Part shown: positions 1-8,745 of the stretch, one piece after another
Position numbering within the stretch: the first letter of the stretch is position 1
How the letters are laid out: every line of letters begins with the position of its first letter
Notes under the pieces: model-generated
What the model was told of the DNA's origin: nothing
Databases searched by the model: none
The model's input: the letters and a program-made list of their open reading frames with translations, nothing else
Position numbers and translations under genes: made by a program
Assembly: GCA_017448965.1 (NCBI GenBank)
Contig: JAFSKK010000063.1
Location: 62,001 to 126,000 of the forward strand
Reading direction: 5' to 3'
From: Bacteroidaceae bacterium
GTDB lineage: Bacteria > Bacteroidota > Bacteroidia > Bacteroidales > Bacteroidaceae
Length of the DNA stretch: 64,000 bases

Positions 1-4
1 TTAT

Positions 5-997
5 ATGATTAATAAAAGCGGTTACGAGCCTTTTATAGATTTTTTGAAGGGTTTATGTATCCTCTCTGTTATATGGGAACACGGAATGCCTTTTCTGCGT
101 GAGACATTATTCTATTTCTGGGGTAAAATGGCTGTTCCGCTATTCCTGGTTATACAATGTTTTCATGTTTTTAAAAAGGATTCTATTTCTTATCCAAGCT
201 TTTCCAAATTATACAAAAGGATTTTGCAGCCTTTCTTGCTGGTCTCTTTTTTAATTCTCATAATAAAATATGTATTAGGAGATTTTTCATTATCCGATGA
301 CTCTTTTTGGCTTAAAGCGTTGAAAAGTGGAGGGTGGGGACCTGGTTGTTATTTCCCATGGATATATATACAATTTGCAATTCTTGCCCCAGTTATTTAC
401 AGGTTGTTACAGGGGAAATCCAATAAGTTCCAATTCTTGTCCATACTGTTAGGTAGCATTGTTATTGAGTTAGCTTTCACTTATATGGGGGGAGAAGAAT
501 GGTTGTGGAGGATTTTAGTGATTCGTTATTTATTTCTGATGGCTATTTCTTTTTTCTTATGTAAGTCAAATATAAGGTTGACAAAGGCTAACATTGTTTT
601 CTCCATAATAGGAATTATTTTTATTGCTCTATTTGAATATTTAGACTTCAGTTTTACTCCTTTATTCTTTGATAGTGCACGTAACTGGAGAAGTACCCAT
701 TGGGTATGTTTTTTGTATTTATTCCTTTTGATTTTTGTAATTCGTATAGGATATGAGAAAAGTTCTGGTTTCATGAAAGCAACTATATCCTATTTGGGAA
801 AAGCTTCATTTGAAATATTTCTTGTGCAAATGATAGTATTTTCAACAATAGGCGAACATGTTGCAGAAATAATTGATGGACTTGGACTTCATGGGGTCTT
901 GGGACTTTTTTATTATTTGGCGATATGGGTTCTCTGCTTAGGGTTGGGTGTATTAGTATATCGTCTAAAAAGGAAATCAATTATCGTGAATAATTAA
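5..997 (+). CDS. Acyltransferase-3 family membrane protein
   Basis: This is a 330-residue polytopic membrane protein with the acyltransferase-3 opening, in which FIDFLKGLCIL is followed by an H in WEHG around residue 26. About nine or ten hydrophobic segments follow, as usual for the family. Members move acetyl or other acyl groups onto surface sugars at the cytoplasmic membrane, so a role in O-acylating the polysaccharide made by the next genes is inferred. The gene is AT-rich compared with the kdsB-like gene just downstream, which fits mosaic capsule loci. The start at the very left edge looks complete because the family N-terminus is present. Confidence 0.8.
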   Translation: MINKSGYEPFIDFLKGLCILSVIWEHGMPFLRETLFYFWGKMAVPLFLVIQCFHVFKKDSISYPSFSKLYKRILQPFLLVSFLILIIKYVLGDFSLSDDSFWLKALKSGGWGPGCYFPWIYIQFAILAPVIYRLLQGKSNKFQFLSILLGSIVIELAFTYMGGEEWLWRILVIRYLFLMAISFFLCKSNIRLTKANIVFSIIGIIFIALFEYLDFSFTPLFFDSARNWRSTHWVCFLYLFLLIFVIRIGYEKSSGFMKATISYLGKASFEIFLVQMIVFSTIGEHVAEIIDGLGLHGVLGLFYYLAIWVLCLGLGVLVYRLKRKSIIVNN

Positions 998-1020
998 GGT
1001 GGATTTTTAAAAATATAACT

Positions 1021-1758
1021 ATGAAAATTATTGGTATGATTCCTGCGCGGGGTGGTTCTTCGCGCTTTAACAACAAGCCTTTGGCTTTGATTTGTGGTAA
1101 ACCTATGGTGTATTGGGTGTGGAAGCACTCGAAGGAGGTGAGCGTGTTTGAGGAGGTGTATGTGGCGACGGACAGCGAGGAAATCCGGCAGACGGTGGAG
1201 GGTTTTGGTGGCAAGGTCATCATGACGAGCAAGGACTGCGAGACGGCTACGGAACGTTTGTATGAGTGCAGCAAGAAGGTGGAGGCAGACTTGTGGGTGA
1301 TGGTGAACGGGGATGAGCCGCTGGTGTTGGCGGATGACATCGTGAAGTGCATCCCTGCGGAGATTCCTGCGGATGGTTTCTATGTGAGCAACCTGATGAC
1401 GGATTTCCAGAATCCTGTTGAGGTCGTTGACCCGACCAACTTGAAGATTGTGACGAACAAGGAGGGTGTGTGCCTGTTTATCAGTCGTGCGCCGATTCCT
1501 TTCCCCAAGGGAGAGATGAATTATGCTTATCAGAAGTTTGTCGGAGTGGGTGCTTTCACGAATGTAGCATTGGAATACTATCATTCCACGCCTCGTGGTC
1601 CTGTAGAGAAGATCGAGGAGAATGATTCGTTCCGTTTCATCGAAAACAGGAAGGATTGTTATTATATCAATGCTCACTGCAAGACCCTCTCTGTGGACAC
1701 TCCGAAGGACAGGGTGGCGGTGGAGCGATATATGATTGAACATAACATGGCTGATTGA
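1021..1758 (+). CDS. kdsB: KdsB-like CMP-sugar cytidylyltransferase
   Basis: The 245-residue protein opens with the nucleotide-binding signature IPARGGSSRF...KPL (residues 7-20) and has the KdsB-like stretch VMTSKDCETATERL slightly further on (as IMTSKDCETATERL), then NGDEPL. The family couples CTP to 3-deoxy-manno-octulosonate or a related ulosonate, giving CMP-Kdo. The next gene encodes an arabinose-5-phosphate isomerase, the first step toward Kdo, so the pair forms a Kdo-type supply module in the capsule locus. Its first-motif spacing is intermediate between KdsB and NeuA-type enzymes, so a different CMP-ulosonate is possible. The stop overlaps the next start by one base. Confidence 0.8.
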   Translation: MKIIGMIPARGGSSRFNNKPLALICGKPMVYWVWKHSKEVSVFEEVYVATDSEEIRQTVEGFGGKVIMTSKDCETATERLYECSKKVEADLWVMVNGDEPLVLADDIVKCIPAEIPADGFYVSNLMTDFQNPVEVVDPTNLKIVTNKEGVCLFISRAPIPFPKGEMNYAYQKFVGVGAFTNVALEYYHSTPRGPVEKIEENDSFRFIENRKDCYYINAHCKTLSVDTPKDRVAVERYMIEHNMAD

Positions 1759-2702
1759 TGGGTAAGATTGCGGAAATAGGCATCAAGTGCTTGCAGGATG
1801 AGGCGGCGGCAATCATGGACTTGGTTCCGACGATCGGTGAGGATTTTGAACGTGCGGTTGACCTGATGCTGAGATGCAAAGGGCGGGTTATCGTGACCGG
1901 GGTTGGCAAGTCTGGGCATATAGCCAGTAAAATTGCTGCTACGTTGGCAAGTACGGGCACTCCCTCTTTTTATGTGAATGCATTGGATGCATTTCATGGA
2001 GATCTAGGCATGTTTTGTCCCGAAGACATCGTCATTGCTATCAGCAATTCGGGTAATACTTTTGAGCTTACTCGTTTATTGCCTTCATTGTTGGAACGTG
2101 GAATTCCCATTATTGCCATGACCGGTACGGAGGACTCGTTGCTTACTCATAATGCCGTTTGTTGGCTCAATATCAGTGTGAAACATGAGGCGTGTCCTCT
2201 TAACTTGGCACCGACATCCAGTACGACGGTAAGTTTGGCATTAGGTGATGCATTGGCGTGTGCGTTGATTGAGGAGCGGAATTTTAAGGCGAGTGACTTT
2301 GCGAAGTTTCATCCAGGTGGAAGTCTTGGTAAGCATTTGTCGAAAGTGGGAGACTACATGACAACAGATAATCTGCCTATAGTCAATCCCGATTCGTTAG
2401 TTAGTGATACGATGATTGTCATCAGCAATGGCAAGCATGGATTGGCAGTGGTGGCTGACGACGAAAAAGTGGTTGGTGTGATTACTGATGGTGATGTGCG
2501 ACGTGCCATGCAGAGGGATCGTAACCGATTCTTTGAAATGACGGTGAAGGAAATCATGAACCGTGCTCCTAAGACAATCCGTTATACCGACCGTCTTTCG
2601 AAGGCTGAGAAAATCATGCAGGATTATAAGATATATGCCTTGATTGTGGTAGATGAGGTTGGCAAGGTGAAGGGGGTGATAGATAGTATCAGTTGTTTGT
2701 AG
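1758..2702 (+). CDS. kpsF: KpsF/GutQ-type D-arabinose-5-phosphate isomerase
   Basis: The 314-residue protein has an N-terminal SIS sugar-isomerase domain (GVGKSGHIASK and the stretch through DAFHGDLG, roughly residues 45-85; ISNSGNTFE near 100) and two CBS domains in the last 110 residues. This is the full KdsD/KpsF architecture. The enzyme interconverts ribulose-5-phosphate and arabinose-5-phosphate, the precursor of Kdo. I chose ATG at 1758, which shares its A with the TGA of the upstream kdsB-like gene, over the TTG three bases earlier. The capsule setting suggests a capsule-dedicated KpsF rather than the housekeeping KdsD. Confidence 0.88.
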   Translation: MGKIAEIGIKCLQDEAAAIMDLVPTIGEDFERAVDLMLRCKGRVIVTGVGKSGHIASKIAATLASTGTPSFYVNALDAFHGDLGMFCPEDIVIAISNSGNTFELTRLLPSLLERGIPIIAMTGTEDSLLTHNAVCWLNISVKHEACPLNLAPTSSTTVSLALGDALACALIEERNFKASDFAKFHPGGSLGKHLSKVGDYMTTDNLPIVNPDSLVSDTMIVISNGKHGLAVVADDEKVVGVITDGDVRRAMQRDRNRFFEMTVKEIMNRAPKTIRYTDRLSKAEKIMQDYKIYALIVVDEVGKVKGVIDSISCL

Positions 2703-2715
2703 GTTGTATGATAAG

Positions 2716-3921
2716 ATGAAGCCACGTATTCTCATCATGATGCATTACATGGAGCTGGGAGGAGCAGAGAGTGCTCTTCTGGGTCTCTTGCAGAGCATTG
2801 ACCCGGCAAGGGTTGATGTCGATGTGTTCATCTATGACCACCGTGGTAAGTTGATGCAATATATCCCGACAGACAAGGTGAGGCTGCTGCCGGAGGTGAA
2901 GGCGTATAAGATGATAGAGCGTCCTGTGAAAGAATGTCTGAAATCGGGACAGTTCGGCGTGGCGTTAGGGCGATGGTGGGCAAAGCGGACGGTGGACAGG
3001 AGTCCTGTGCCGGAAGGGAAGGACGATATACGCATCTTTACACGCATTGCAGATTGTGTGGAATGTTTTCTCCCGGACATCCAGCCTCATATCGAGTATG
3101 ACTTGGCGATTTCATTCTTGATACCCCACAACTATGTGCTCAGCAAGGTGAGGGCGAAGAAGAAGATGGGCTGGATTCACACCGACTATTCCACCGTGTA
3201 TGTGGATGTGAAAAGAGAGCTCCCCGTGTGGAGCCAGCTGGATTATATAGCCAGCATTAGCGATGAGGTGGGGGAAAAGTTCGTGGAGACCTTCCCAACG
3301 TTGAAGGACAAGATTATTCCTGTCGAGAATATCTTGAGCTCGAGGTTTATTCGTCAGCGGGCAGAGGAAGAGGTGATTTCTTTGGATTCCAATCCCTCGA
3401 CCATCAAGCTATTGACCATGGGCCGTTTCTCGAACCCGAAGAAGATGGAGGAGATTCCTATGATTTGTAGGAAGATTGTGGATGATGGTATGGACATTAA
3501 ATGGTTTATTATTGGATATGGCAGCGTGGAAATTGAGCAAGAGGTGCGGGACAACGCCCGGCGCGAAGGGGTGACAGACAGGGTGATTCTGTTGGGAAAG
3601 AAAGAGAATCCTTATCCATACATCAAGGCTTGTGACATTTATGTGCAGCCCAGCCGCTATGAGGGGAAGTCTATCACGGTGAGGGAGGCTCAGATTCTCT
3701 GCAAACCTGTAATTGTCACAAATTACCCAACGGCATCATCGCAGATTCAGTCGGGCATGGATGGAGTGATTGTGCCTTTGGAGGTGGATGCTTGTGCGCA
3801 CGAGATGGCTGACTTTATCCGCGATAAAGAGGGACAAGCTCGAGTGGTAAAATATTTGGAAACCCATGATTATGGGAACGAGCAGGAAATAGAAAAGATA
3901 TATCAGTTGGTGGGAGCATGA
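2716..3921 (+). CDS. GT4-family glycosyltransferase
   Basis: A 401-residue GT-B glycosyltransferase. It begins with MKPRILIMMHYMELGGAE, the glycine-rich GGAES acceptor loop of GT4 enzymes. Its C-terminal donor domain has MGRFSNPKK, the FIIGYGS strand, and the E-x7-E motif in QPSRYEGKSITVREAQ. It should transfer a nucleotide-activated sugar to the growing lipid-linked repeat unit on the cytoplasmic face; donor and acceptor cannot be read from the sequence. The ATG at 2716 is preferred over a TTG at 2704. It overlaps the next gene by four bases (ATGA), indicating translational coupling. Confidence 0.85.
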   Translation: MKPRILIMMHYMELGGAESALLGLLQSIDPARVDVDVFIYDHRGKLMQYIPTDKVRLLPEVKAYKMIERPVKECLKSGQFGVALGRWWAKRTVDRSPVPEGKDDIRIFTRIADCVECFLPDIQPHIEYDLAISFLIPHNYVLSKVRAKKKMGWIHTDYSTVYVDVKRELPVWSQLDYIASISDEVGEKFVETFPTLKDKIIPVENILSSRFIRQRAEEEVISLDSNPSTIKLLTMGRFSNPKKMEEIPMICRKIVDDGMDIKWFIIGYGSVEIEQEVRDNARREGVTDRVILLGKKENPYPYIKACDIYVQPSRYEGKSITVREAQILCKPVIVTNYPTASSQIQSGMDGVIVPLEVDACAHEMADFIRDKEGQARVVKYLETHDYGNEQEIEKIYQLVGA

Positions 3922-4451
3922 TACATACAATCTTCCTTGTTATATATAATGTGTGTCGATTTGCTCTGAATAAACTGGCAAATTGGAAACGCTTTGATGT
4001 GCATTGGCTGCAGCGTATCAGTCCTTTGTGCACATTGAAAGTGTTTCAACATGGTGTCATTCGGGTGGAAAGAAATTGTGAGTTTGCTGCCTATTGTGAT
4101 TTCGAGGCACATGGTGATGGGGTATTGGAGATAGGAGCAGGAACCTATTTCAATCGTTACTGTATGATTAGTGCGCATGAGCGTGTGACGATAGGCAAGC
4201 ATTGCATGTTTGGCCCAGGTGTGAAAATCTTTGATAATAATCATGTGCACTCACCGGAGAGCGGCGTGAGTGGGAAATTAATCACAGGAGCCATTTCTAT
4301 TGGAGATAACAGCTGGGTTGCTTCTGATGCTATCATCCTGAAGGGAACGCATATCGGTAAGAATTGTGTGATTGGAGCTGGATGTATTGTGAGGGGTGAG
4401 ATACCGGATGGAAGTGTGGTGGTGAATAAGCAAGATGTGATGATTAGGTAG
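3918..4451 (+). CDS. Left-handed beta-helix (hexapeptide) acyltransferase
   Basis: A 177-residue WbbJ/maltose-acetyltransferase-like protein. The C-terminal half shows repeated hexapeptide [LIV]-G-x4 turns (IGAGTYFNRYCMI, IGKHCMFGPGV, IGDNSWVASDAII, IGKNCVIGAGC) and the catalytic-type H in NNHVHS. Such enzymes O- or N-acetylate sugars using acetyl-CoA. It starts within the stop codon of the upstream glycosyltransferase gene, so it belongs to the same transcription and translation unit and probably decorates the same oligosaccharide. It is the last gene before the inserted ATPase cassette. Confidence 0.85.
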   Translation: MIHTIFLVIYNVCRFALNKLANWKRFDVHWLQRISPLCTLKVFQHGVIRVERNCEFAAYCDFEAHGDGVLEIGAGTYFNRYCMISAHERVTIGKHCMFGPGVKIFDNNHVHSPESGVSGKLITGAISIGDNSWVASDAIILKGTHIGKNCVIGAGCIVRGEIPDGSVVVNKQDVMIR

Positions 4452-4511
4452 ATGCTTGCATTGGTCTTAGAACGAACAAAGAAAAGGATAAGAGAAGAAT
4501 TACCCCCATTC

Positions 4512-4546
4512 GATTACACAATTTGTGTTACACATTTTGTGTAATC
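4512..4546. repeat. 35-bp palindrome upstream of the ATPase gene
   Basis: Perfect 10-bp arms GATTACACAA (4512-4521) and TTGTGTAATC (4537-4546) enclose a centre that also contains TGTG/CACA half-sites. The right arm contains the TTTG (4536-4539) that would serve as the -33 box, so a protein bound here would block or control the promoter of the next gene. It looks like an operator. Confidence 0.6.
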
Positions 4547-4566
4547 AAAAAAGTTCTGTATCTTTG
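4536..4566 (+). promoter_or_regulatory. Bacteroidota promoter of the ATPase gene
   Basis: The -33 box TTTG at 4536-4539 and the -7 box TATCTTTG at 4559-4566 are separated by 19 bp, matching the Bacteroidota sigma-ABfr consensus. It implies independent transcription of the ATPase within the capsule locus. Confidence 0.65.
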
Positions 4567-4592
4567 TGCGCCTAAACACAAAGAATTATATA

Positions 4593-5720
4593 ATGAAGAA
4601 TCCATTTGTAATCAAACCATACGAATCTAAAGAATTGTTCTGTGACCGTGAAGAAGAATTGAGCCTTATGGTTCAAGGATGCATCAATCACACAGACATG
4701 ACACTCATTTCTCAACGGCGTATGGGAAAGACGGGGCTAATACTTCGCCTGTTTGATGAGCTTCATGAAACGGGACTGAACCGACAAACTATTTATGTGG
4801 ACATCTATGCTTCGCGCTCGATTGATGATTTCATTAAGTTATTAGCTGAGGCGGCCATGAGAACTTTTCAACCAAAATCTTCCATCGGGGAAAAGTTGAT
4901 TTCATTTATCAAGTCTTTACGTCCACAACTTTCATTTGACACAATTACAGGTGAACCACAGTTGCAGATTGCTTATCAGACAATGCATGAAAAGGAATAT
5001 ACCTTACGTGGCTTGTTCGATTTTCTTGATGCACAAGGGGAGCCAGTCATCATTGCCATCGATGAATTTCAGCAAATCCGTGATTATCCAGAAAAAAATA
5101 TGGAAGCGTTGTTGCGATCCTATATTCAACAGACTCACAATCTTACTTTTATATTCTGTGGCAGTAAGAAACATTTGATGGCAGATATTTTTGCAAACGA
5201 GAAAAAGCCATTTTACTCTAGTACAACGTTTGTCTCCTTAGAAAAGATTTCAGAGGCGTCTTATGCAAACTTTATACGCCATCATTTCAACTTGGATGGA
5301 CGCACAATTGACGATGAATCTATTCAGTTTATTTTAGATTGGACGAGGCGTCACACTTATTACACTCAGCAACTATGTCATACGATTTTCGCCAATAGCG
5401 ATAAAAATGTCACATTTGATGTGGTGAGGGCGGCATGTGGGCAGTTAATGAAACAGGGTGAGGCTGTTTATCTTCAATATCGTCAGATGCTAACAGACAA
5501 GCAATGGAATTATCTGATAGCGGTGGCAAAAGAAGGTAGTGTTAAGCAAATTACAGCCTCTGCTTTCTTGAAGCATCATAAAATAGGTACTCCTTCTGTT
5601 TCGCGGCGATTAGCTGGAGCACTTGTCGAAAAGGGATTGCTGAATGATGATGTACGCATAGATGGTACGACATATACCGTTAGTGACGTGTTCTTCTCAC
5701 ATTGGCTGGAGAGATTATAA
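4593..5720 (+). CDS. AAA-type ATP-binding protein with C-terminal winged helix
   Basis: The 375-residue protein has a RRMGKT-type Walker A (residues 41-47), a Walker B VIIAIDE (152-158), and a C-terminal region that looks like a winged helix. It resembles the archaeal-ATPase-like proteins common as scattered single genes in Prevotella; their function is unknown. Start choice: an upstream in-frame GTG at 4566 lies inside the -7 box, so the ATG at 4593 is correct. It has no evident capsule role, carries its own promoter and palindrome, and interrupts the glycan gene series, which suggests an independent insertion. Confidence 0.8.
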   Translation: MKNPFVIKPYESKELFCDREEELSLMVQGCINHTDMTLISQRRMGKTGLILRLFDELHETGLNRQTIYVDIYASRSIDDFIKLLAEAAMRTFQPKSSIGEKLISFIKSLRPQLSFDTITGEPQLQIAYQTMHEKEYTLRGLFDFLDAQGEPVIIAIDEFQQIRDYPEKNMEALLRSYIQQTHNLTFIFCGSKKHLMADIFANEKKPFYSSTTFVSLEKISEASYANFIRHHFNLDGRTIDDESIQFILDWTRRHTYYTQQLCHTIFANSDKNVTFDVVRAACGQLMKQGEAVYLQYRQMLTDKQWNYLIAVAKEGSVKQITASAFLKHHKIGTPSVSRRLAGALVEKGLLNDDVRIDGTTYTVSDVFFSHWLERL

Positions 5721-5750
5721 CTTCACTTATATGCAATCTGTGGGAGAAAG

Positions 5751-6461
5751 ATGATACCTAAGATTATACATTATTGTTGGTTTGGAGGGAAGCCTCTTCC
5801 CAAATTGGCTGTAAAGTGTAAGAAGAGCTGGGAAAGAATCTTCCCCGATTATGAGATAAAGGAATGGAATGAGAGCAACTTTGATGTGAATGCGGTTCCA
5901 TATACAAAATATTGTTACGAACACAGGCAATGGGCTTATCTGAGTGATTATGTGCGGCTGTGGGTTGTTGAACATGAGGGAGGTTTGTATTTCGACACGG
6001 ATGTGGAGGTGGTAAAGAACCCTGGAGAACTGCTCAAATCAAGCCATGCGTATTTTGGATGGGAAACCCTGGAATATATCAATACAGGTTTGGGGTTTGC
6101 AGCAGAGGCACATCATCCGGCGGTGAAGGCAATGATTGCCATGTATGATGATTTGGTGAAGGATGGTCAGTACATGTTTGACACGATGCAGGGATGTCCT
6201 CAGCTGAACACAAAGGCACTTGTGGCACATGGTTTGAAACGAGATGGAACCATGCAGGAGGTTTGTGACGCGTTGATTCTGCCCAGTGAGTATCTGTGCC
6301 CATTCCGTGATGCCACGGGCGAACTGAATAGAACAGAGAACACCATCTCGATTCATTGGTTCAGTAAGTCTCCCCATGGAAAATGGGCGGCATGGAAAAT
6401 GAAGTTGACGAGACCATTGCATAGATGGTTTTGTAATCGATATAAAAACGGCGGAAAATGA
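5751..6461 (+). CDS. GT32-family glycosyltransferase
   Basis: A 236-residue protein of the capsular polysaccharide/mannosyltransferase OCH1-like family. It begins MIPKIIHYCWFG, has the family block ending in the DXD metal/nucleotide-sugar motif (DTD, residues 82-84, in GGLYFDTDVEVV), and the downstream IHWFSKSP. GT32 enzymes add single sugars such as mannose or galactose. A second GT32 gene lies at 12530, so the repeat unit probably receives two residues from this family. Its stop overlaps a 27-codon reading frame that follows. Confidence 0.85.
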   Translation: MIPKIIHYCWFGGKPLPKLAVKCKKSWERIFPDYEIKEWNESNFDVNAVPYTKYCYEHRQWAYLSDYVRLWVVEHEGGLYFDTDVEVVKNPGELLKSSHAYFGWETLEYINTGLGFAAEAHHPAVKAMIAMYDDLVKDGQYMFDTMQGCPQLNTKALVAHGLKRDGTMQEVCDALILPSEYLCPFRDATGELNRTENTISIHWFSKSPHGKWAAWKMKLTRPLHRWFCNRYKNGGK

Positions 6462-6541
6462 GTGATTTTAAAGTCCCTGTCGCCTCCTCTGTTGGGAAAC
6501 TTATATCTGGCGACATGGATGTGTTTGTTAAGATGATTTAG
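6458..6541 (+). CDS. Possible 27-residue mini-ORF or gene remnant
   Basis: A short frame starts with an ATGA overlap at the stop of the GT32 gene and ends at TAG 6539-6541. It fills the otherwise empty 98-bp spacer before the polymerase gene. It has no recognisable domain and could be the leftover 5' end of a lost capsule gene, or chance. Confidence 0.2.
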   Translation: MSDFKVPVASSVGKLISGDMDVFVKMI

Positions 6542-6559
6542 AAAGAAGAACTAAAAAAC

Positions 6560-7756
6560 ATGTTTCCACTACCTTTAGACCCACGAATATTTCCAGTCAT
6601 CAATTTCTGGGGAATCTCCATCTTTTGTATTCTTCTGGGATTGAAATATGTTTCGTCGGATTCTTGCGATAATCTGTTGCAGCAGAAGAGTCCCGCATGG
6701 GCTACCATCTTTTGTTTTATATGGATATTCTTCTTAGGATTGCGACCTGCACATTATACGTTTGGCGACACCGCTGTGTACGCACATACGTATTTGCGTA
6801 CCTCTACAGAATATGCTGAGATTGATTTTCACAAGGAATGGTTGTTTGCATTGTTTAGGACATGGTGCCGAGCAATGGGCTTCTCGGTGACGACCTTCTT
6901 CTTGCTGATAGAGTTGGGATATGTCGGTTTTATGCTGTTGGCGTTCAAGAAGTTGCTGTGGGAGGATACATGGTTGGCTGTGTTGTTCTTCTTTAGTGCT
7001 TATTCCTTTTATGTATATGGGGTCAATGGTATCCGCAATGGTTTGGCTTGCTCTATCTGCTTGGCGGCGTTTGCCATCATCTTGAAAGATAAGAACTATT
7101 TGATGGGGAGTGTGTTGTTGTTTGCGGCTTTTTCAATCCATAAGAGTACGTTGCTGCCTATTGCGGCTTTGGTGGCGGCTCTCTTTGTCATTAAAAAACC
7201 AAGGTTGGCTTTGTTTTTCTGGCTTGCCAGCATCCCGTTGTCATTGGTGGCAGGTGGTCCCATTTCGAATTTCTTTATGAGTCTGGGATTCGATGATAGA
7301 ACTGAGGCATATTTGTCGGGTGACAACATGAAGTATGGCAATTTCTCGAATACGGGTTTCCGTTGGGATTTCCTTTTGTATAGTGCCATGCCTGTTTGGT
7401 TGATTTGGGAGGCTCAGAAGAAGATTGAGAAAAAGAGGGAAGAGATGGGAGGTGTCTGTGCGGAAGAAGAGGAGAGTGGTGTTTATGGAGCTGGAATCAT
7501 TGCTGATACCGAAAGTATGCGGATTTTCAATGTGCTCTCAACTATTTATCTATTGACAAATGCGTTTTGGGTGATGGTTATCAAGGCGGCATTCTCCAAC
7601 CGTTTTGCCTATTTGAGTTGGTTTTTGTATCCATTGATTATTGCCTATGCAGTCGTTCGTCTGCATATATGGGAAGACCAAGACCGAAAGGCTGGATGGA
7701 TACTTATTGGACATGCCGCATTTACGATGTTTATGTTCTTGACCGGAAAAATATAG
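6560..7756 (+). CDS. EpsG-family (Wzy-like) polysaccharide polymerase
   Basis: A 398-residue polytopic membrane protein with about ten hydrophobic segments. It has the EpsG-type features GLRPAHYTFGDTAVY near residue 55 and the segment with YGVNGIRNGLA near 155, followed by an H-K pair in SIHKSTLLP. EpsG proteins are the Wzy-type polymerases of many Bacteroidota and Firmicutes exopolysaccharide loci and join lipid-linked repeat units at the outer face of the cytoplasmic membrane. It is the only polymerase candidate in the locus. The next gene starts six bases after its stop. Confidence 0.8.
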   Translation: MFPLPLDPRIFPVINFWGISIFCILLGLKYVSSDSCDNLLQQKSPAWATIFCFIWIFFLGLRPAHYTFGDTAVYAHTYLRTSTEYAEIDFHKEWLFALFRTWCRAMGFSVTTFFLLIELGYVGFMLLAFKKLLWEDTWLAVLFFFSAYSFYVYGVNGIRNGLACSICLAAFAIILKDKNYLMGSVLLFAAFSIHKSTLLPIAALVAALFVIKKPRLALFFWLASIPLSLVAGGPISNFFMSLGFDDRTEAYLSGDNMKYGNFSNTGFRWDFLLYSAMPVWLIWEAQKKIEKKREEMGGVCAEEEESGVYGAGIIADTESMRIFNVLSTIYLLTNAFWVMVIKAAFSNRFAYLSWFLYPLIIAYAVVRLHIWEDQDRKAGWILIGHAAFTMFMFLTGKI

Positions 7757-7761
7757 AAGCA

Positions 7762-8745
7762 ATGAAAACACTGACGGTTTTTACACCTACATATAATCGG
7801 AAGCATACACTGCCTCGTACATACGAGTCGTTATGCCGTCAAACATCAGATGATTTTGAGTGGCTGATTATAGATGATGGGAGTACAGATGGCACACGGG
7901 AGTGGGTGGAAGGTCTTGGTAAAAAGGTCATTGATGCGGGGACGAAGTTTGATTGGATGGGAAGAGTTGTTGAAGGTGAAGACGGGAATCATTTTGTCAT
8001 AGAAAGTGTTGCGGCAGCTCGCTCTTCCTTGACGATACACTATATCTACAAAGAGAATGGAGGGTTATACACGGGATACAATACTGCTTATTCAAGCATT
8101 CGGACGGAGTTGTGTGTATGTATAGATAGTGACGATTATATGCCAGATGATGCGGTGGAGAAAATTGTGGAGAAATGGAGGAAACGCCCCTCAACAAAGG
8201 AGTATTGTGGGATAGTGGGTTTGGATTTTAACGTGGTGGACGGTATGCCGATAGGAGGAATGTTTCCGGAAGGTTTGATGGATGCTTTCCAAATGGAAGT
8301 GCCTCATTCTGGAGATGTTAAGCAGGTGATGAGAACAGACTTGATGAGGAAAGTTGCTCCACAGATTGGTTTTGAGGGTGAACGGGACTTTAATCCTTTT
8401 TATATGCTGGTACAGGTATTGGATAAATATCCTATTTTGATTGTCAATGAGAATTTTTGTTGGGTCGAATACCAGATAGGTGCAGATAGCATGAGCCAGG
8501 GCATCTGGAAACAATACATGCGTTCTCCGCGTAGTTTTGCTAAATACCGAATCAATCAGATGACATTGAAGCATGGCAACTCGTGGAAGAACAAGCTGAG
8601 ATTGTGTGCCCATTATGTGGCATCATGTATTCTAAGTAGAGACGGAAATTGGCTTAAGCATTCTCCTCTAAAGGTTATGACCTTATTTGTCGTCCCTGTG
8701 GGAGTGTTGGTGGCAATATTGGTGATATGGACAAATCGGAAATGA
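7762..8745 (+). CDS. GT2-family glycosyltransferase
   Basis: A 327-residue GT-A enzyme: VFTPTYNRKHTL at the N-terminus, the substrate-binding IIDDGSTDGT (residues 36-45) and the metal-binding DSDD (122-125). Between them is KENGGLYTGYNTA, typical of the WcaA/EpsH-like subgroup. The ATG at 7762 lies just after the polymerase stop, and a longer upstream frame is rejected because it lies inside the polymerase gene. The last four bases overlap the next gene. Confidence 0.87.
   Translation: MKTLTVFTPTYNRKHTLPRTYESLCRQTSDDFEWLIIDDGSTDGTREWVEGLGKKVIDAGTKFDWMGRVVEGEDGNHFVIESVAAARSSLTIHYIYKENGGLYTGYNTAYSSIRTELCVCIDSDDYMPDDAVEKIVEKWRKRPSTKEYCGIVGLDFNVVDGMPIGGMFPEGLMDAFQMEVPHSGDVKQVMRTDLMRKVAPQIGFEGERDFNPFYMLVQVLDKYPILIVNENFCWVEYQIGADSMSQGIWKQYMRSPRSFAKYRINQMTLKHGNSWKNKLRLCAHYVASCILSRDGNWLKHSPLKVMTLFVVPVGVLVAILVIWTNRK

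Noticed and set aside
4566-4592. A GTG start that would lengthen the ATPase by nine residues
   Set aside because: It lies inside the -7 box, so it could not be on the transcript from that promoter.
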